Source of the DNA: Tropicimonas marinistellae
GTDB lineage: Bacteria; Pseudomonadota; Alphaproteobacteria; Rhodobacterales; Rhodobacteraceae
Reading direction: 5' to 3'
DNA length: 64,000 nucleotides
NCBI RefSeq assembly: GCF_001509585.1
Contig: NZ_LNCI01000002.1
Span: 558,001-622,000, forward strand
Shown here: positions 41,533-50,391 of the stretch, in pieces
How positions within the stretch are numbered: position 1 is the first letter of the stretch
How the letters are laid out: the number at the start of each line of letters is the position of its first letter
Made by a program: the position numbers and the translations under genes
The notes under the pieces: generated by a model
Databases searched by the model: none
What the model was told of the DNA's origin: nothing
Seen by the model: the letters and a program-made list of their open reading frames with translations, nothing else

Positions 41533-42039
41533 ATGACCGTACCCGACGCCCATCTGCCCGCGCTCCGGCCGGGCGAGGAATGCCTGCCCGGCGGCCCCAC
41601 ATTGCAGCCGGAGGCAAGGCTCTGCTTCATCGGCCGGGTGCGCACGCCCTGGGCGCCCGGAGATTGCCCGCGAAACATCGGAGCGGCGCGCGACAGCGGA
41701 GAACACGCGCGGATCGAATTGGCCGAGGGATACGCGAAGGCGCTGACGGGCTTGTCGGTTGGCCAGGCGGTGATCGTCATCTACTGGATGGACCGGGCGC
41801 GCCGGGACCTGCTGATTCAGGCGCCACGACATGCGGACGGTCCGCGCGGGACATTCGCGCTGCGCTCGCCCAACCGGCCGAACCCGCTGGCGATGTCCAC
41901 GGTCGAGATACGCGCGATCGACCTCGATGCGGGCATCCTGGAGATCGATGCGCTGGACTGCTTCGACGGCACGCCGATTGTCGACCTGAAGCCCTGGCTT
42001 CCGACCATCGATGCGCCTCCCGGAGGCGCGGGTTCGTAG
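41533..42039 (+). CDS. TrmO-like tRNA (t6A37) N6-methyltransferase
   Basis: 168 residues. TrmO (TsaA/YaeB) methylates t6A37 of tRNA-Thr to m6t6A using SAM through an unusual beta-barrel. Family motifs are IGRVRTPW, FALRSPNRPNPLAMSTVEI and the C-terminal DALDCFDGTPIVDLKPWLP. The N-terminal extension of about 28 residues is Pro-rich. GGAGG lies 6 nt before ATG. It follows the MoxR operon by 80 bp and need not share its role. Some short TsaA-domain homologues act on other methyl acceptors, so the exact substrate is inferred. Confidence 0.82.
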   Translation: MTVPDAHLPALRPGEECLPGGPTLQPEARLCFIGRVRTPWAPGDCPRNIGAARDSGEHARIELAEGYAKALTGLSVGQAVIVIYWMDRARRDLLIQAPRHADGPRGTFALRSPNRPNPLAMSTVEIRAIDLDAGILEIDALDCFDGTPIVDLKPWLPTIDAPPGGAGS

Positions 42040-42828
42040 GCCTCAGACATGCCGCCGCGAATCGATTCGGTGGGGGAAAGCGGAAGATTCGCGTACAATT
42101 TTGACCGCAGGCGCCGGATTGGTGAGGTTTCGGCGCGTCCCAAACTTGCCGCATTCTCGCCACTTACGTTGACGGACAGGAAACAGATCGGGTCGAGTTC
42201 GCGCACACACTGTTCTCGTTGTGGAAACGATGTCCGCGAGTCGGTGCGGCGGTTGCTTGGGCTCGGGCGCGCGCCAGGCGTCTAAAACGACCTGATTACT
42301 TGCCACTATCCGAAAAACGCGGTTCGGTGAGCGGTTTTGTGTCGGAAACAATCAATCTTTGGGCGAACTTCTGCCGAGAGGCGCAATTATACACCTTGCC
42401 CTTGGTTATGCCCTTGCTCTGCCGCTTTTCGGACATTTTTCCTTCCGTGGATCTCCGGCTGCGGGGTACACTATGACTGTCCGACTTGGGGGGGCGATGT
42501 TCTGTTGGCCACGAGGGTGGTCGCGCTGAGATGCGTAACGCTGCTGTTATGGAACGATGAAATCGTGCGAATGCCCGCCGAGTGCGGGCAGGCCGGGTGC
42601 TTGAGAAGAATGGACGGTGTGTGTCGTTCGTCTTCCTCCCGTTTGGTCACATGCCCGTTTCACGTTTCACGGCACCCTGCGTACAGTCGCGTACCGAACT
42701 TCAGGCCATGCGTTGCCTCAGACGGCTTCGACGAGACAAGTGACGGTGAGTGGACTGAATTGATGGCTGCCGCAAAGAAGCATTTCTTACCGACGCCCGG
42801 ATTTTACCCGGGAGAGGGGGGGAGCCAT
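42040..42828. other. 789-bp gene-free region, A+T-richer than its surroundings
   Basis: No supported gene. From about 42280 on the sequence is visibly A+T-richer and full of TTT/AAA and GTG/TTG words, unlike the neighbouring G+C-rich genes. A weak open frame at 42337-42957 lacks a ribosome site at its beginning and looks composite; only its last 42 codons are credible (next entry). It probably holds the promoter and leader of the Hint-protein gene, or the scar of a transferred segment. Confidence 0.4.
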
Positions 42829-42957
42829 ATGTACCCGCTGTTTGGCGGATTTGACGATGTGTATTCTTGCGAGTGCCTTTTGATGAGTGGGAGCGTTGCA
42901 CCGGTGGATTGTGGCCGCGGTTCTCCGGTGGTGTGTGTTGGGGGCGGCTGTGAATAG
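42829..42957 (+). CDS. Putative 42-residue Cys-rich peptide
   Basis: ATG 42829 is preceded by an exceptional purine run (GGAGAGGGGGGGAG). The product begins MYPLFGGFDDVYSCECLLMSG and ends VVCVGGGCE, with five cysteines (14, 16, 28, 36, 41) in 42 residues and no signal peptide. Its TAG stop (42955-42957) overlaps the likely GTG start (42950) of the Hint protein, so the two could be translationally coupled. It could be a real peptide (metal-binding or a modified-peptide precursor) or merely a leader peptide; it may also be chance. An in-frame ATG at 42763 would extend it to 64 residues. Confidence 0.35.
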   Translation: MYPLFGGFDDVYSCECLLMSGSVAPVDCGRGSPVVCVGGGCE

Positions 42958-45094
42958 GCACGAACTCGATTTTAATGACCTTGGTGCTGGATCCCTCGTT
43001 TCGGATCAGTATTCGGAATGGGGGGTCCAGATTTCCTCCAAGGATGCCAGCCATCCACCCATGATCTTCGACACCGCCCGCCCGACCGGCGGCGATCGGG
43101 ATCTGCATACCCACAATTTGCACAAGGTGCTGATCCTGTCGGAAGACGGCGATACGCGCGACCCCGACGACAATGCGCATGGCGGAACGCTCGTGTTCGA
43201 CTTCGACAGGGCGGCCGCGGTTGAGAGCCTGCGGGTTCTGGATACCGAAGAGGGCGGGTCGGTTGCCTGTTTCGACGCCGAGGGAACGCTGATCAAGAAG
43301 GTCGCGCTGCCGCACACCGCCGACAACGGTCAGGCCGATGTGGAGATCGATGCCGAGGGTGTTTACCGGATGGAGGTCACGCTCGCGGGCTCCGCGGCGG
43401 TCGACAACCTCTGTTTCGCGATCGATCCGGAATGCGAGGACGGGTTGAACGGGATCGTCGAGGGCGACGAAACCGACAATCTCATCGATCTTGGCTACGA
43501 CGGCGACCCGCAGGGCGACCGGATCGACAATGGCGACGCGATCCTGCCGGGGCAGGGACCCGATGACGATATCGTCTTTGCCGGCGGCGGCGACGATACC
43601 GTATTCGGCGAGCAGGGCGACGACAGGATCTATGGCGACCGCGCTTTCGGCGAGCCGGGACCCGTGGAAATCACGATCACGGACAGCGACGCGCATTTCG
43701 AGAACAAGCTCTTCGCCTACACGATCGATCCGGAGAGCGGCGATGTGAGCCATCTGGTCATCCTGAGCGAGAACGCGAAGGACGACGTCGGCAAGACGTT
43801 CTCGTACGACGTGAATTCCGCCTGCGGTGTCTTCGGCATCGGCATCGTCAGCCCCGAGGGTGTGTTCCTCTCGTCGGGCTACGGTGAAAACCTCGACCTC
43901 AATACTGACGGCAAGCTGCATACGGTCGGGCTGGGCGAGGAGGAGGACGGATCCGTCACCATCGGGTTCGAGGATTTGCGCTGTCTTGGCGACCGGGATT
44001 TCAACGATGTGATCGTCAATGTGAACCTCGGGACCTCCGGTGCCGAGTTCGACAACGCCCATTACGACTACGTGTCCGACGGGCCGGGCATCGACGACAG
44101 CGGGACCGGCGACGACATTCTCGACGGTGGGGCCGGAGACGATGTTCTTTTTGGCCAGAAGGGCGACGATACGCTGATTGGCGGCGCCGGCAGCGACAAG
44201 GCCTTCGGCGGCGTGGGCAACGATACCTTTATCGGTGATGCCGGGCAGCCCGGCGCCGGAGCCGACCTGATGGTCGGCGGCGACGACAAGGACACGTTCA
44301 CCGGCGTCGATATTGGCGACGTGATCAGGGGCGGCGCGGGGGGTGTCGATCAGGACACGCTTGACCTGCGCGGCAGCGGGCCGATCAGGCTCGTGAACAT
44401 CCGCCCCGACAGCGACGGCAACGGGTTCGATGGGACGGTGGAATTCCTGGATGCGCCGGGTGGCCACGTGTCCGGTCGCGCGCATTTCACCAATATCGAG
44501 ACGATCATCCCGTGTTTCACGCCGGGGACGCGGATTGCGACGCCGACCGGCGAGAAGCTCGTGGAGCAGCTGACCGCGGGCGACAAGGTTCTCACGCGGG
44601 ACAACGGCGTTCAGCAAATCCGCTGGTACGGACAGAAACGGATCGACTACGCGAAGCTCGGTGGCCTGCCGCATTTGCAGCCCGTGCTGATCCAGGCGGG
44701 CGCCCTGGGCGGCGGGCTTCCGGAGCAAGACATGCTGGTTTCGCCCAATCACCGCATGCTGGTGACGAACGATCGCGCCTCGCTCTACTTCGACGACCAC
44801 GAGGTGCTGATCGCCGCCAAGCATCTGGTCGACAACCGCGGAATCCGCAGCCTGCGGACGTCGATCACGACCTATATCCACTTCATGTTCGACCAGCACG
44901 AGGTGGTGCTGGCCAACGGTGCATGGAGCGAGAGTTTCCAGCCGGGAAGCCATTCGATGCGCGGTCTCGGCAACGCGCAGCGGGACGAGATTCTGGCGTT
45001 GTTCCCGGATCTGGCGACAGAGAAAGGGCAGGGCGGCTATGCCGCGGCGCGCAAGACGTTGAAGCGGCACGAGGCCGTTCTACTGTGTCATTGA
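42950..45094 (+). CDS. RTX/DUF4114/Hint-domain protein, probably type I secreted
   Basis: 714 residues from GTG 42950 (MNRHELDFNDLGAGSLVS); a GTG at 42887 would add 21 hydrophobic residues but has no ribosome site. An N-terminal beta-sandwich (about 1-160) precedes RTX-like repeats (GGGDDTVFGEQGDDRIYGD), a DUF4114-type domain (about 240-360, ending GFEDLRCLGDRDFNDVIV), more RTX nonapeptides (GGAGDDVLFGQKGDDTLIGG) and a C-terminal Hint_2 domain starting at C522 (IIPCFTPGTRIATPTG) with VSPNHRMLV. RTX repeats bind calcium outside the cell and imply T1SS export without a signal peptide. The Hint domain may self-cleave at Cys522. No export genes adjoin it. Confidence 0.85.
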   Translation: MNRHELDFNDLGAGSLVSDQYSEWGVQISSKDASHPPMIFDTARPTGGDRDLHTHNLHKVLILSEDGDTRDPDDNAHGGTLVFDFDRAAAVESLRVLDTEEGGSVACFDAEGTLIKKVALPHTADNGQADVEIDAEGVYRMEVTLAGSAAVDNLCFAIDPECEDGLNGIVEGDETDNLIDLGYDGDPQGDRIDNGDAILPGQGPDDDIVFAGGGDDTVFGEQGDDRIYGDRAFGEPGPVEITITDSDAHFENKLFAYTIDPESGDVSHLVILSENAKDDVGKTFSYDVNSACGVFGIGIVSPEGVFLSSGYGENLDLNTDGKLHTVGLGEEEDGSVTIGFEDLRCLGDRDFNDVIVNVNLGTSGAEFDNAHYDYVSDGPGIDDSGTGDDILDGGAGDDVLFGQKGDDTLIGGAGSDKAFGGVGNDTFIGDAGQPGAGADLMVGGDDKDTFTGVDIGDVIRGGAGGVDQDTLDLRGSGPIRLVNIRPDSDGNGFDGTVEFLDAPGGHVSGRAHFTNIETIIPCFTPGTRIATPTGEKLVEQLTAGDKVLTRDNGVQQIRWYGQKRIDYAKLGGLPHLQPVLIQAGALGGGLPEQDMLVSPNHRMLVTNDRASLYFDDHEVLIAAKHLVDNRGIRSLRTSITTYIHFMFDQHEVVLANGAWSESFQPGSHSMRGLGNAQRDEILALFPDLATEKGQGGYAAARKTLKRHEAVLLCH

Positions 45095-45246
45095 GTTTGG
45101 TGAGTATTGGGGTGTGCTTTTTGTGAGATGCGAGTGACTTAGGTGTGTTGGGTGCGTTATTTCGATAATCCCTTTGTGTGTTACCGAGTGGCGTTGGTTG
45201 TGTAATGAGTGGACCCCCTGTTGGTGGGCACCTGGGGGTGTCTGAG

Positions 45247-45280
45247 CGGGGGAGCCCTGGGGCTCCCCCGTTTCGTTTTA
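45247..45280 (+). terminator. Rho-independent terminator after the Hint-protein gene
   Basis: Ten-base-pair stem CGGGGGAGCC / GGCTCCCCCG with loop CTGG, followed by TTTCGTTTTA. It is 152 bp after the stop codon, beyond a G+T-rich stretch. Confidence 0.8.
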
Positions 45281-45901
45281 CGTTGCGGCGGAACGGGTCG
45301 CCGGCGGACGGTGCCCGAAAAGACTCACTTCTCCCGAAAATTCCGCGCCCCGGCATTCCGGCAGCGCGGCCTGCCTCCAGATGGCTATGGTGACCGCGAG
45401 ATAAACGGCCCCGTTCGAGGGCCGGAGAGGCAGGCATGATCAACAGCAAGGCAGCGGGCGCCCGGCGGCCCGGGCAAGACGACGTGACCCCGCGGCGGAG
45501 TTTCCACTTTCCCACGCGTGCTGGCGTGCAGACCGACTCCGGACGGAAACCGGCGGCGCGGTTGCGGCCGGGGGATGTCCTTCGCATCCCCGGTTTCACG
45601 CATTGCGCGCAGGTCCTGTGGGTTGCTGTCGGCGCGCGCGTGACGGTCATTTGCGGGCGTCCGGGAGGGCGCCGGAGCGATCATCCGAGCGTTGGACATG
45701 TCTCGCCGGAGACGGGAAAACTCGTTCTTTCCAGAATGCCACGGCCGGGGATGCCGGGCGCGGTGAGCTTGCAATAGCGCCACGCGTCCCCCCGGCGGCC
45801 CCGGGGGACGGGTGTCATCTGCTCGCCGCCCGTCCCCCGTCTGGTTGACCGCATCTGCCGTCCGGCAGACGACATTCCCTGCCTGCAGGACCCGCCCGGG
45901 C
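45281..45901. other. 621-bp region without a supported gene
   Basis: It contains an open frame at 45436-45777 (113 codons, preceded by GAGAGGCAGGC) whose product is Arg/Pro/Gly-rich and unlike any family I recognise; I leave it uncalled. Two imperfect copies of a roughly 60-bp sequence occur at about 45313-45372 and 45713-45772, both containing a GAAAA..ACTC..TTCT block followed by a CCGGGGATGCC-like core. The rest is featureless. Confidence 0.35.
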
Positions 45902-48316
45902 CTATCCGCGCATCCGCGCGCCATCGGGATCGAAGAGCGGCGCGGTGCGAACGACGGCCGACCGCATCTCTCCGAGGATCTCGATCTTCACCGCAAGCCC
46001 CTCGGCAATCCTGTCCGGGGGGAGGAACCCGATGGCCACGGATTCCTGTGCGTGGTGCGAATAACCCCCCGACGTGCAGAAGCCCACGACCCGCCCGTCA
46101 AGCCAGATCGGTTCGAACCCCACAACATCGGCGTCCGCAGCGTCCACGATCATCGTGCAAAGCCGTCGCTTCGGCCCGGCGACACGCTCGGCCTCGACAG
46201 CCGCCCGGCCAATGAAGTCGGCGGGCTTCTTCCAGGCGATGAAGCGGTCGAGCCCGGTCTCGCCGGGCGTGTAATCGGGCGAGAACTCCCGCAACCAGGC
46301 ACCGAACCCCTTGTCGAGCCGGAGCGACATCATCGCGCGCATGCCGAACGGGCGCAGGCCCAGGTCCTCGCCGGCCTCCGAGAGCACGCGCCAGAGGTGC
46401 CGCTGGCTCATCGGGTCGACGTAGATCTCGTAACCCAGGTCACCGGTGTAGCTCACCCGTTGCGCGATGGCGTCGGCCATGCCGACCGTCAGCCGTTTCA
46501 CGTCAAGAAACCGGAAGGCATCGGCGCTCACATCACCGCGCGTGACGCGCGCCAGCAATTCCCGCGCCTTCGGCCCGGCGATCTGAAACCCCGTACGCCG
46601 GTCGGAGATGTTCTCCACCGTGACGCCAGCCTCTCCGTGCTGTGCGAACCAGCGCTGGTGAAAGGTCTGGCTGGCGTAGGAGGCCGTGAGCTGGAATTCC
46701 TCCGGGCCAAGACAGGAAATCGTGAAATCGCCGATCAGCCGTCCCGACGGCGCCAGCATCGGCGAAAGCGAGAGGCGCCCCTGTTGCGGAATGCGCCCTG
46801 CCATGATGCGGTCCAGCCAGCCGCGCGCGTTCGGCCCGGTCACGGAGAATTTCCCGAAGTTCTGCAACTCGTTGATCCCGACGCCGCCCCGGACGGCGGC
46901 CACTTCGGCGGCGGCCGCCTCCCAGGCATTGGAGCGGCGGAAGCTTGGCACCTCGTAGGGTTCTTCCTCGCGCGGGGCGAAGTAGTTCACGACCTCCAGA
47001 CCGAATTGCTGGCCGAAGACCGCGTTCATCCCCTTCCAGATGTCGTACATCGGCGTGGTGCGGAAGGGGCGGGCGGCGGGCAGTTCCTCGTTCGGGAAGG
47101 AGACGGAGAAGCGGTGCCGGTAGTTCTCCACCACCTTGGGCACGGTGTACCCCGGCGTCGTCCACGTCCCGAAGCGGGCCACGTCGAGGGCAAAGCTGTT
47201 CTGGGCCGGCTCGCCCTCGACCATCCATTGCGCCAGCGTCAGCCCGACCCCGCCGCCCTGGCTGAACCCGGCCATGACCGCGGCGGCGGCCCAGTAGTTG
47301 CGCAGCCCCGGCACCGGACCGACGAGCGGGTTGCCGTCGGGGGCAAAGGTGAAGGGTCCGTGGATGACGGATTTGACCCCGGCCGTTTCCAGCACCGGCA
47401 CCCGGCGGTAGGCGAAAGCGATGGATTCCTCGATCTTGTCGAACTGGTCGTTCAGCAATTCGTGGCCGAAGTCCCACGGCGTGCCGTCCACCGCCCAGGG
47501 CTCGCAGGGCTGTTCGTAGAAGCCGATACAGAGCCCGCGCCCCTCCTGGCGCATGTAGCTTTCGCCGCCGGGATCAATAATGTGCGGGAACTCCTTGTCC
47601 CGGTTGTATATTTCGGGGATGTCGTCGGTCACGATATACTGGTGCGCCATGGGCAGCAGCGGCAGGTACACGCCGGCCATCGCCGCCACCTCGCGTGCCC
47701 AAAGCCCAGCGGCATTGACCACGTGTTCGGCGTGGATCGTGCCCTGTTCGGTCACCACGTCCCAGGTGCCATCGGTGCGGGGATTGGTTTGCAGGACCTT
47801 GCAATGGGTCACGATTTCGGCGCCCGCCATTCGGGCGGCCTTGGCATAGGCGTGGGTCGTGCCCGCCGGGTCCAGGTGCCCGTCGAGCGGATCGTAGAGG
47901 CCGCCGAGGATGCCATCCACATTCACAAGCTCTGCCATCTCCTTGATTTCACGCGGAGACAGGAGTTCCGTCTCCAGCCCCATGTACCGGTGCTTGGCGC
48001 GCTCCGCCTTCAGCATGTCGAGGCGCTCCGGCGTATCGGCAAGGGTGATCCCGCCCACATGGTGCAGCCCGCAGGACATGCCCGTGGTCGCCTCAAGCTC
48101 CTTGTAGAGCCCAATCGTGTACCCCTGGAGCGCCGCCATGTTGGTGTCGCCATTGAGCGTGTGAAAGCCGCCCGCCGCGTGCCACGTCGAGCCGCTCGTC
48201 AGGTCGGAGCGCTCCAGCAGCAGCACATCGGTCCAGCCAAGCTTGGTCAGGTGGTAGAGAACCGAACAGCCGACGACGCCGCCGCCGATGACACAGACCT
48301 GGGTGGTGGTTTTCAT
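45902..48316 (-). CDS. FAD-dependent dimethylglycine/sarcosine dehydrogenase-like protein
   Basis: 804 residues. N-terminal DAO domain with the dinucleotide motif VIGGGVVGCSVLYHL and GSTWHAAGG, whose His covalently holds FAD in dimethylglycine and sarcosine dehydrogenases. A GcvT-type folate-binding domain follows (from about 420: ELQNFGKFSVTGPNARGWLDR) with the aminomethyltransferase C-terminal barrel. Such enzymes oxidatively demethylate N-methyl amines and pass the one-carbon unit to tetrahydrofolate, feeding on glycine betaine breakdown products. Cytoplasmic. GGGGAG precedes the ATG. Stands alone on its strand, 172 bp after the next upstream gene; the precise amine is not determinable. 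Confidence 0.9.
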   Translation of the reverse strand: MKTTTQVCVIGGGVVGCSVLYHLTKLGWTDVLLLERSDLTSGSTWHAAGGFHTLNGDTNMAALQGYTIGLYKELEATTGMSCGLHHVGGITLADTPERLDMLKAERAKHRYMGLETELLSPREIKEMAELVNVDGILGGLYDPLDGHLDPAGTTHAYAKAARMAGAEIVTHCKVLQTNPRTDGTWDVVTEQGTIHAEHVVNAAGLWAREVAAMAGVYLPLLPMAHQYIVTDDIPEIYNRDKEFPHIIDPGGESYMRQEGRGLCIGFYEQPCEPWAVDGTPWDFGHELLNDQFDKIEESIAFAYRRVPVLETAGVKSVIHGPFTFAPDGNPLVGPVPGLRNYWAAAAVMAGFSQGGGVGLTLAQWMVEGEPAQNSFALDVARFGTWTTPGYTVPKVVENYRHRFSVSFPNEELPAARPFRTTPMYDIWKGMNAVFGQQFGLEVVNYFAPREEEPYEVPSFRRSNAWEAAAAEVAAVRGGVGINELQNFGKFSVTGPNARGWLDRIMAGRIPQQGRLSLSPMLAPSGRLIGDFTISCLGPEEFQLTASYASQTFHQRWFAQHGEAGVTVENISDRRTGFQIAGPKARELLARVTRGDVSADAFRFLDVKRLTVGMADAIAQRVSYTGDLGYEIYVDPMSQRHLWRVLSEAGEDLGLRPFGMRAMMSLRLDKGFGAWLREFSPDYTPGETGLDRFIAWKKPADFIGRAAVEAERVAGPKRRLCTMIVDAADADVVGFEPIWLDGRVVGFCTSGGYSHHAQESVAIGFLPPDRIAEGLAVKIEILGEMRSAVVRTAPLFDPDGARMRG

Positions 48317-48488
48317 GTGAGGCTCCCCGAGATTCCTGTGTCCAGCCTCAAAGCGCGCAGGCTCCGGCGCTAGGCGATTTGCGACAGGTGATGTCGCAGG
48401 CAGTCATCCGGGGAGGGCGGGCGCACAATGGAAGGCGGAGCAGCCCGCGCCGGTTGCCCCGTCGTGCGCACAACGCGCGCAGGCCAAG

Positions 48489-48992
48489 TCAGGTGATCGC
48501 GCCGGTCAGCGCCGTGTCGATATCTGCCAGGGCCTTGTGTTCCGTGTCCGATACCGCTTCGCCGCCGAAGCCGAGGAACCCGCCCTCCTTGGCCGCCTGC
48601 GCTACGCTGTCGGCGATCCCGAGCAGCCAGGCGTTGAACGCATCGGCCTCCGCCGGGGCGTTGCTCCGAACGATCCCGGAGATTTCGCGCAGGCGGACAA
48701 TCGCCGCCTCGCAGGCTTCGGCGGGCTTGCGCCCCTTCACGAGTTCCCGGACACCATCGCGCGCAATGCCGCGCGCCTCGGAGGTGTCGAACGCGTTGAC
48801 CGCTTCGGCAAGCAGCGAGCCCGCTGCCGCATCGGCCTTGGCGGCCGTCATCGCCCGCGCGACCGCGGCACTTTCCTGGAACGCCCCGATCAACCCGCTC
48901 GGGTCCGCGGCCGTGACGGCAAATCCCGCGACCAGCGGCGCCTGGATCACAAGGCCCCATTCCTCGTCGGTGAAATTCTCTCTGACAGCCAT
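48489..48992 (-). CDS. Conserved helical protein of unknown function
   Basis: 167 residues, all-helical by composition, soluble, no signal peptide. Opening FTDEEWGLVIQAPLVAGFAVTAADPSGLIGAFQE and a Gly-rich patch near the end (EGGFLGFGGEAVSDTE) look conserved, and similar proteins occur widely in bacteria without assigned function. GGGAGGAA lies nine bases before the ATG. It is between the demethylase-like gene and the crotonase gene, same strand, each about 120-170 bp away. No function proposed. Confidence 0.75.
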   Translation of the reverse strand: MAVRENFTDEEWGLVIQAPLVAGFAVTAADPSGLIGAFQESAAVARAMTAAKADAAAGSLLAEAVNAFDTSEARGIARDGVRELVKGRKPAEACEAAIVRLREISGIVRSNAPAEADAFNAWLLGIADSVAQAAKEGGFLGFGGEAVSDTEHKALADIDTALTGAIT

Positions 48993-49113
48993 CTCTTCAA
49001 TTCCTCCCTTCCTGAAATCCGCGCCACCGGCCCTGTAGGAAGGCGGCGCAAGTCAATTGGTACGCGCCCGTCCGTTCCCGGTCCACCGGCATCCTGCGAG
49101 GCGGCGCAGCCGA

Positions 49114-49905
49114 TCATTCCGACCAGTCTGGCTTGCGCTTCTCGATGAAGGCGGCGATGCCCTCGTCCGTGTCCCGCCAGAGCATGTTTTCCGTCATCAC
49201 CGCCGCGGCGTGGGCGTAGGCGTCGGCGATCTCCATGTCGATCTGCTCGTAGAAGGCGCGCTTGCCGATCCGGACCGCCGCGTCCAGCTTGCCGGCGAGC
49301 GTGTCGGCCAGCGCCGCCGTCCGGGCGGCCAGCTCGGGATGCGGAACCACGTGGTTGACCAGGCCCATGGCCTCGGCTCTGCCGGCGTCGATGAATTCGC
49401 CGGTCGTCAGTAATTCGAACGCTTTCTTGCGCGGAACCGCACGGGTCAGCGCGACCATGGGTGTGGAACAGAACAGGCCGATATTCACGCCGTTGACGCC
49501 AAACCGCGTGCCCTCGGCGGCAACCGCCATGTCGCAGGACGCGACGAGCTGGCATCCGGCGGCGGTGGCGATCCCGTGGACTTCCGCGATCACCGGCTGC
49601 GGGAGGCGTTGCAGGCCGAGCATCACCTCGGCGCAGCGGCAGAAAAGGTTCGCGAAATAGGCCGCCCCGGCATCTTCGGACTGGCGGCCCGCCTGCATCT
49701 CCTTCAGGTCGTGACCGGCGCAGAAGACCTTGCCGGCCCCCCGAAGCACCACCACGCGAATCCCGCGATCCTCTTCAAGCGCCGCGATCTGTTCACTCAG
49801 CGCGGCCAGCATTGCGTCCGACAGGGCGTTGAGCGCCGCCGGCCGGTTCAGTGTCAGTTCCGCAACGTAACCGCGGTCCTCGCGCAGCAAGATCTCGTCC
49901 GGCAT
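49114..49905 (-). CDS. Crotonase-family (enoyl-CoA hydratase/isomerase-like) protein
   Basis: 263 residues. The CoA-binding and oxyanion-hole segment KVFCAGHDLKEM and GIATAAGCQLVASCDMAVAAEGTRFGVN are clear crotonase features. The two glutamates that add water in enoyl-CoA hydratases are not evident: the first falls at GCQL (Gln for Glu) and the second region reads VNIGLFCSTP. It therefore resembles ECHDC3-like members, whose reaction is uncertain. GGGAGG precedes the ATG. Divergent from a thioesterase gene 60 bp away, consistent with acyl-CoA metabolism. Confidence 0.87.
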   Translation of the reverse strand: MPDEILLREDRGYVAELTLNRPAALNALSDAMLAALSEQIAALEEDRGIRVVVLRGAGKVFCAGHDLKEMQAGRQSEDAGAAYFANLFCRCAEVMLGLQRLPQPVIAEVHGIATAAGCQLVASCDMAVAAEGTRFGVNGVNIGLFCSTPMVALTRAVPRKKAFELLTTGEFIDAGRAEAMGLVNHVVPHPELAARTAALADTLAGKLDAAVRIGKRAFYEQIDMEIADAYAHAAAVMTENMLWRDTDEGIAAFIEKRKPDWSE

Positions 49906-49964
49906 CCCGTCCTCCCATAGCCTTGGCCGAACAGTAACCGGGTAGCAGCGGAGGGGAAGGGCCG

Positions 49965-50387
49965 ATGTCCTTGATGATGACGGCGGAGGAGCTGGACGCG
50001 TTCATTTCGCGCGAGTTTCCGCAAGTGGTGAACGATTTCCACGTCGAGGATCTGCGGGAGGACGGGATTCGCGTGCGCATGCAAATCGGGGAGCGCCATC
50101 TCAGGCCGGGCGGCACGGTTTCCGGGCCGTCGATGTTCTCGCTCGTGGATGTGTCGATCTACCTTGCGGTGCTCAGCCGTATTGGGCCGGTGGCGCTCGC
50201 CGTCACGACGAACTGCTCGATCGACTTCATGCGCAAGCCCGTGGCCGGACGGGATCTGCTCTGCGATGCGCGGCTGCTGAAACTCGGGCGGCAACTGGCC
50301 GTGGGGGATGCGCTGATATTCAGCGAGGGCGCGACCGAGCCGGTCGCGCGGGCTGGCGTGACCTATGCGATCCCGCCACGGCGCTGA
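49965..50387 (+). CDS. PaaI-type hotdog thioesterase
   Basis: 140 residues. Hotdog fold with the PaaI pattern LRPGGTVSGPSMFSLVDVSIYLAVLSRIG and a following strand TTNCSIDFMRKPVAG. These hydrolyse acyl-CoA thioesters; the active-site Asp is probably in SLVDVSIY. GGAAGGG is just upstream of ATG 49965. Divergent from the crotonase gene, sharing a short promoter region. Confidence 0.85.
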   Translation: MSLMMTAEELDAFISREFPQVVNDFHVEDLREDGIRVRMQIGERHLRPGGTVSGPSMFSLVDVSIYLAVLSRIGPVALAVTTNCSIDFMRKPVAGRDLLCDARLLKLGRQLAVGDALIFSEGATEPVARAGVTYAIPPRR

Positions 50388-50391
50388 GCCC

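Noticed and set aside
42887-42949. Longer N-terminus for the Hint protein (GTG 42887), resembling a signal peptide
   Set aside because: No ribosome site, and RTX proteins normally leave by type I secretion without an N-terminal signal; GTG 42950 is preferred, though not proven.
45436-45777. A 113-codon frame with a plausible ribosome site
   Set aside because: Composition is Arg/Pro/Gly-rich, no family or signal peptide is recognisable, and it overlaps the imperfect repeats; not enough to call a gene.
45854-45869. Inverted repeat TCTGCCG-TC-CGGCAGA after the demethylase-like gene
   Set aside because: The loop is only two bases and no T run follows on either strand, so it is not a convincing terminator.
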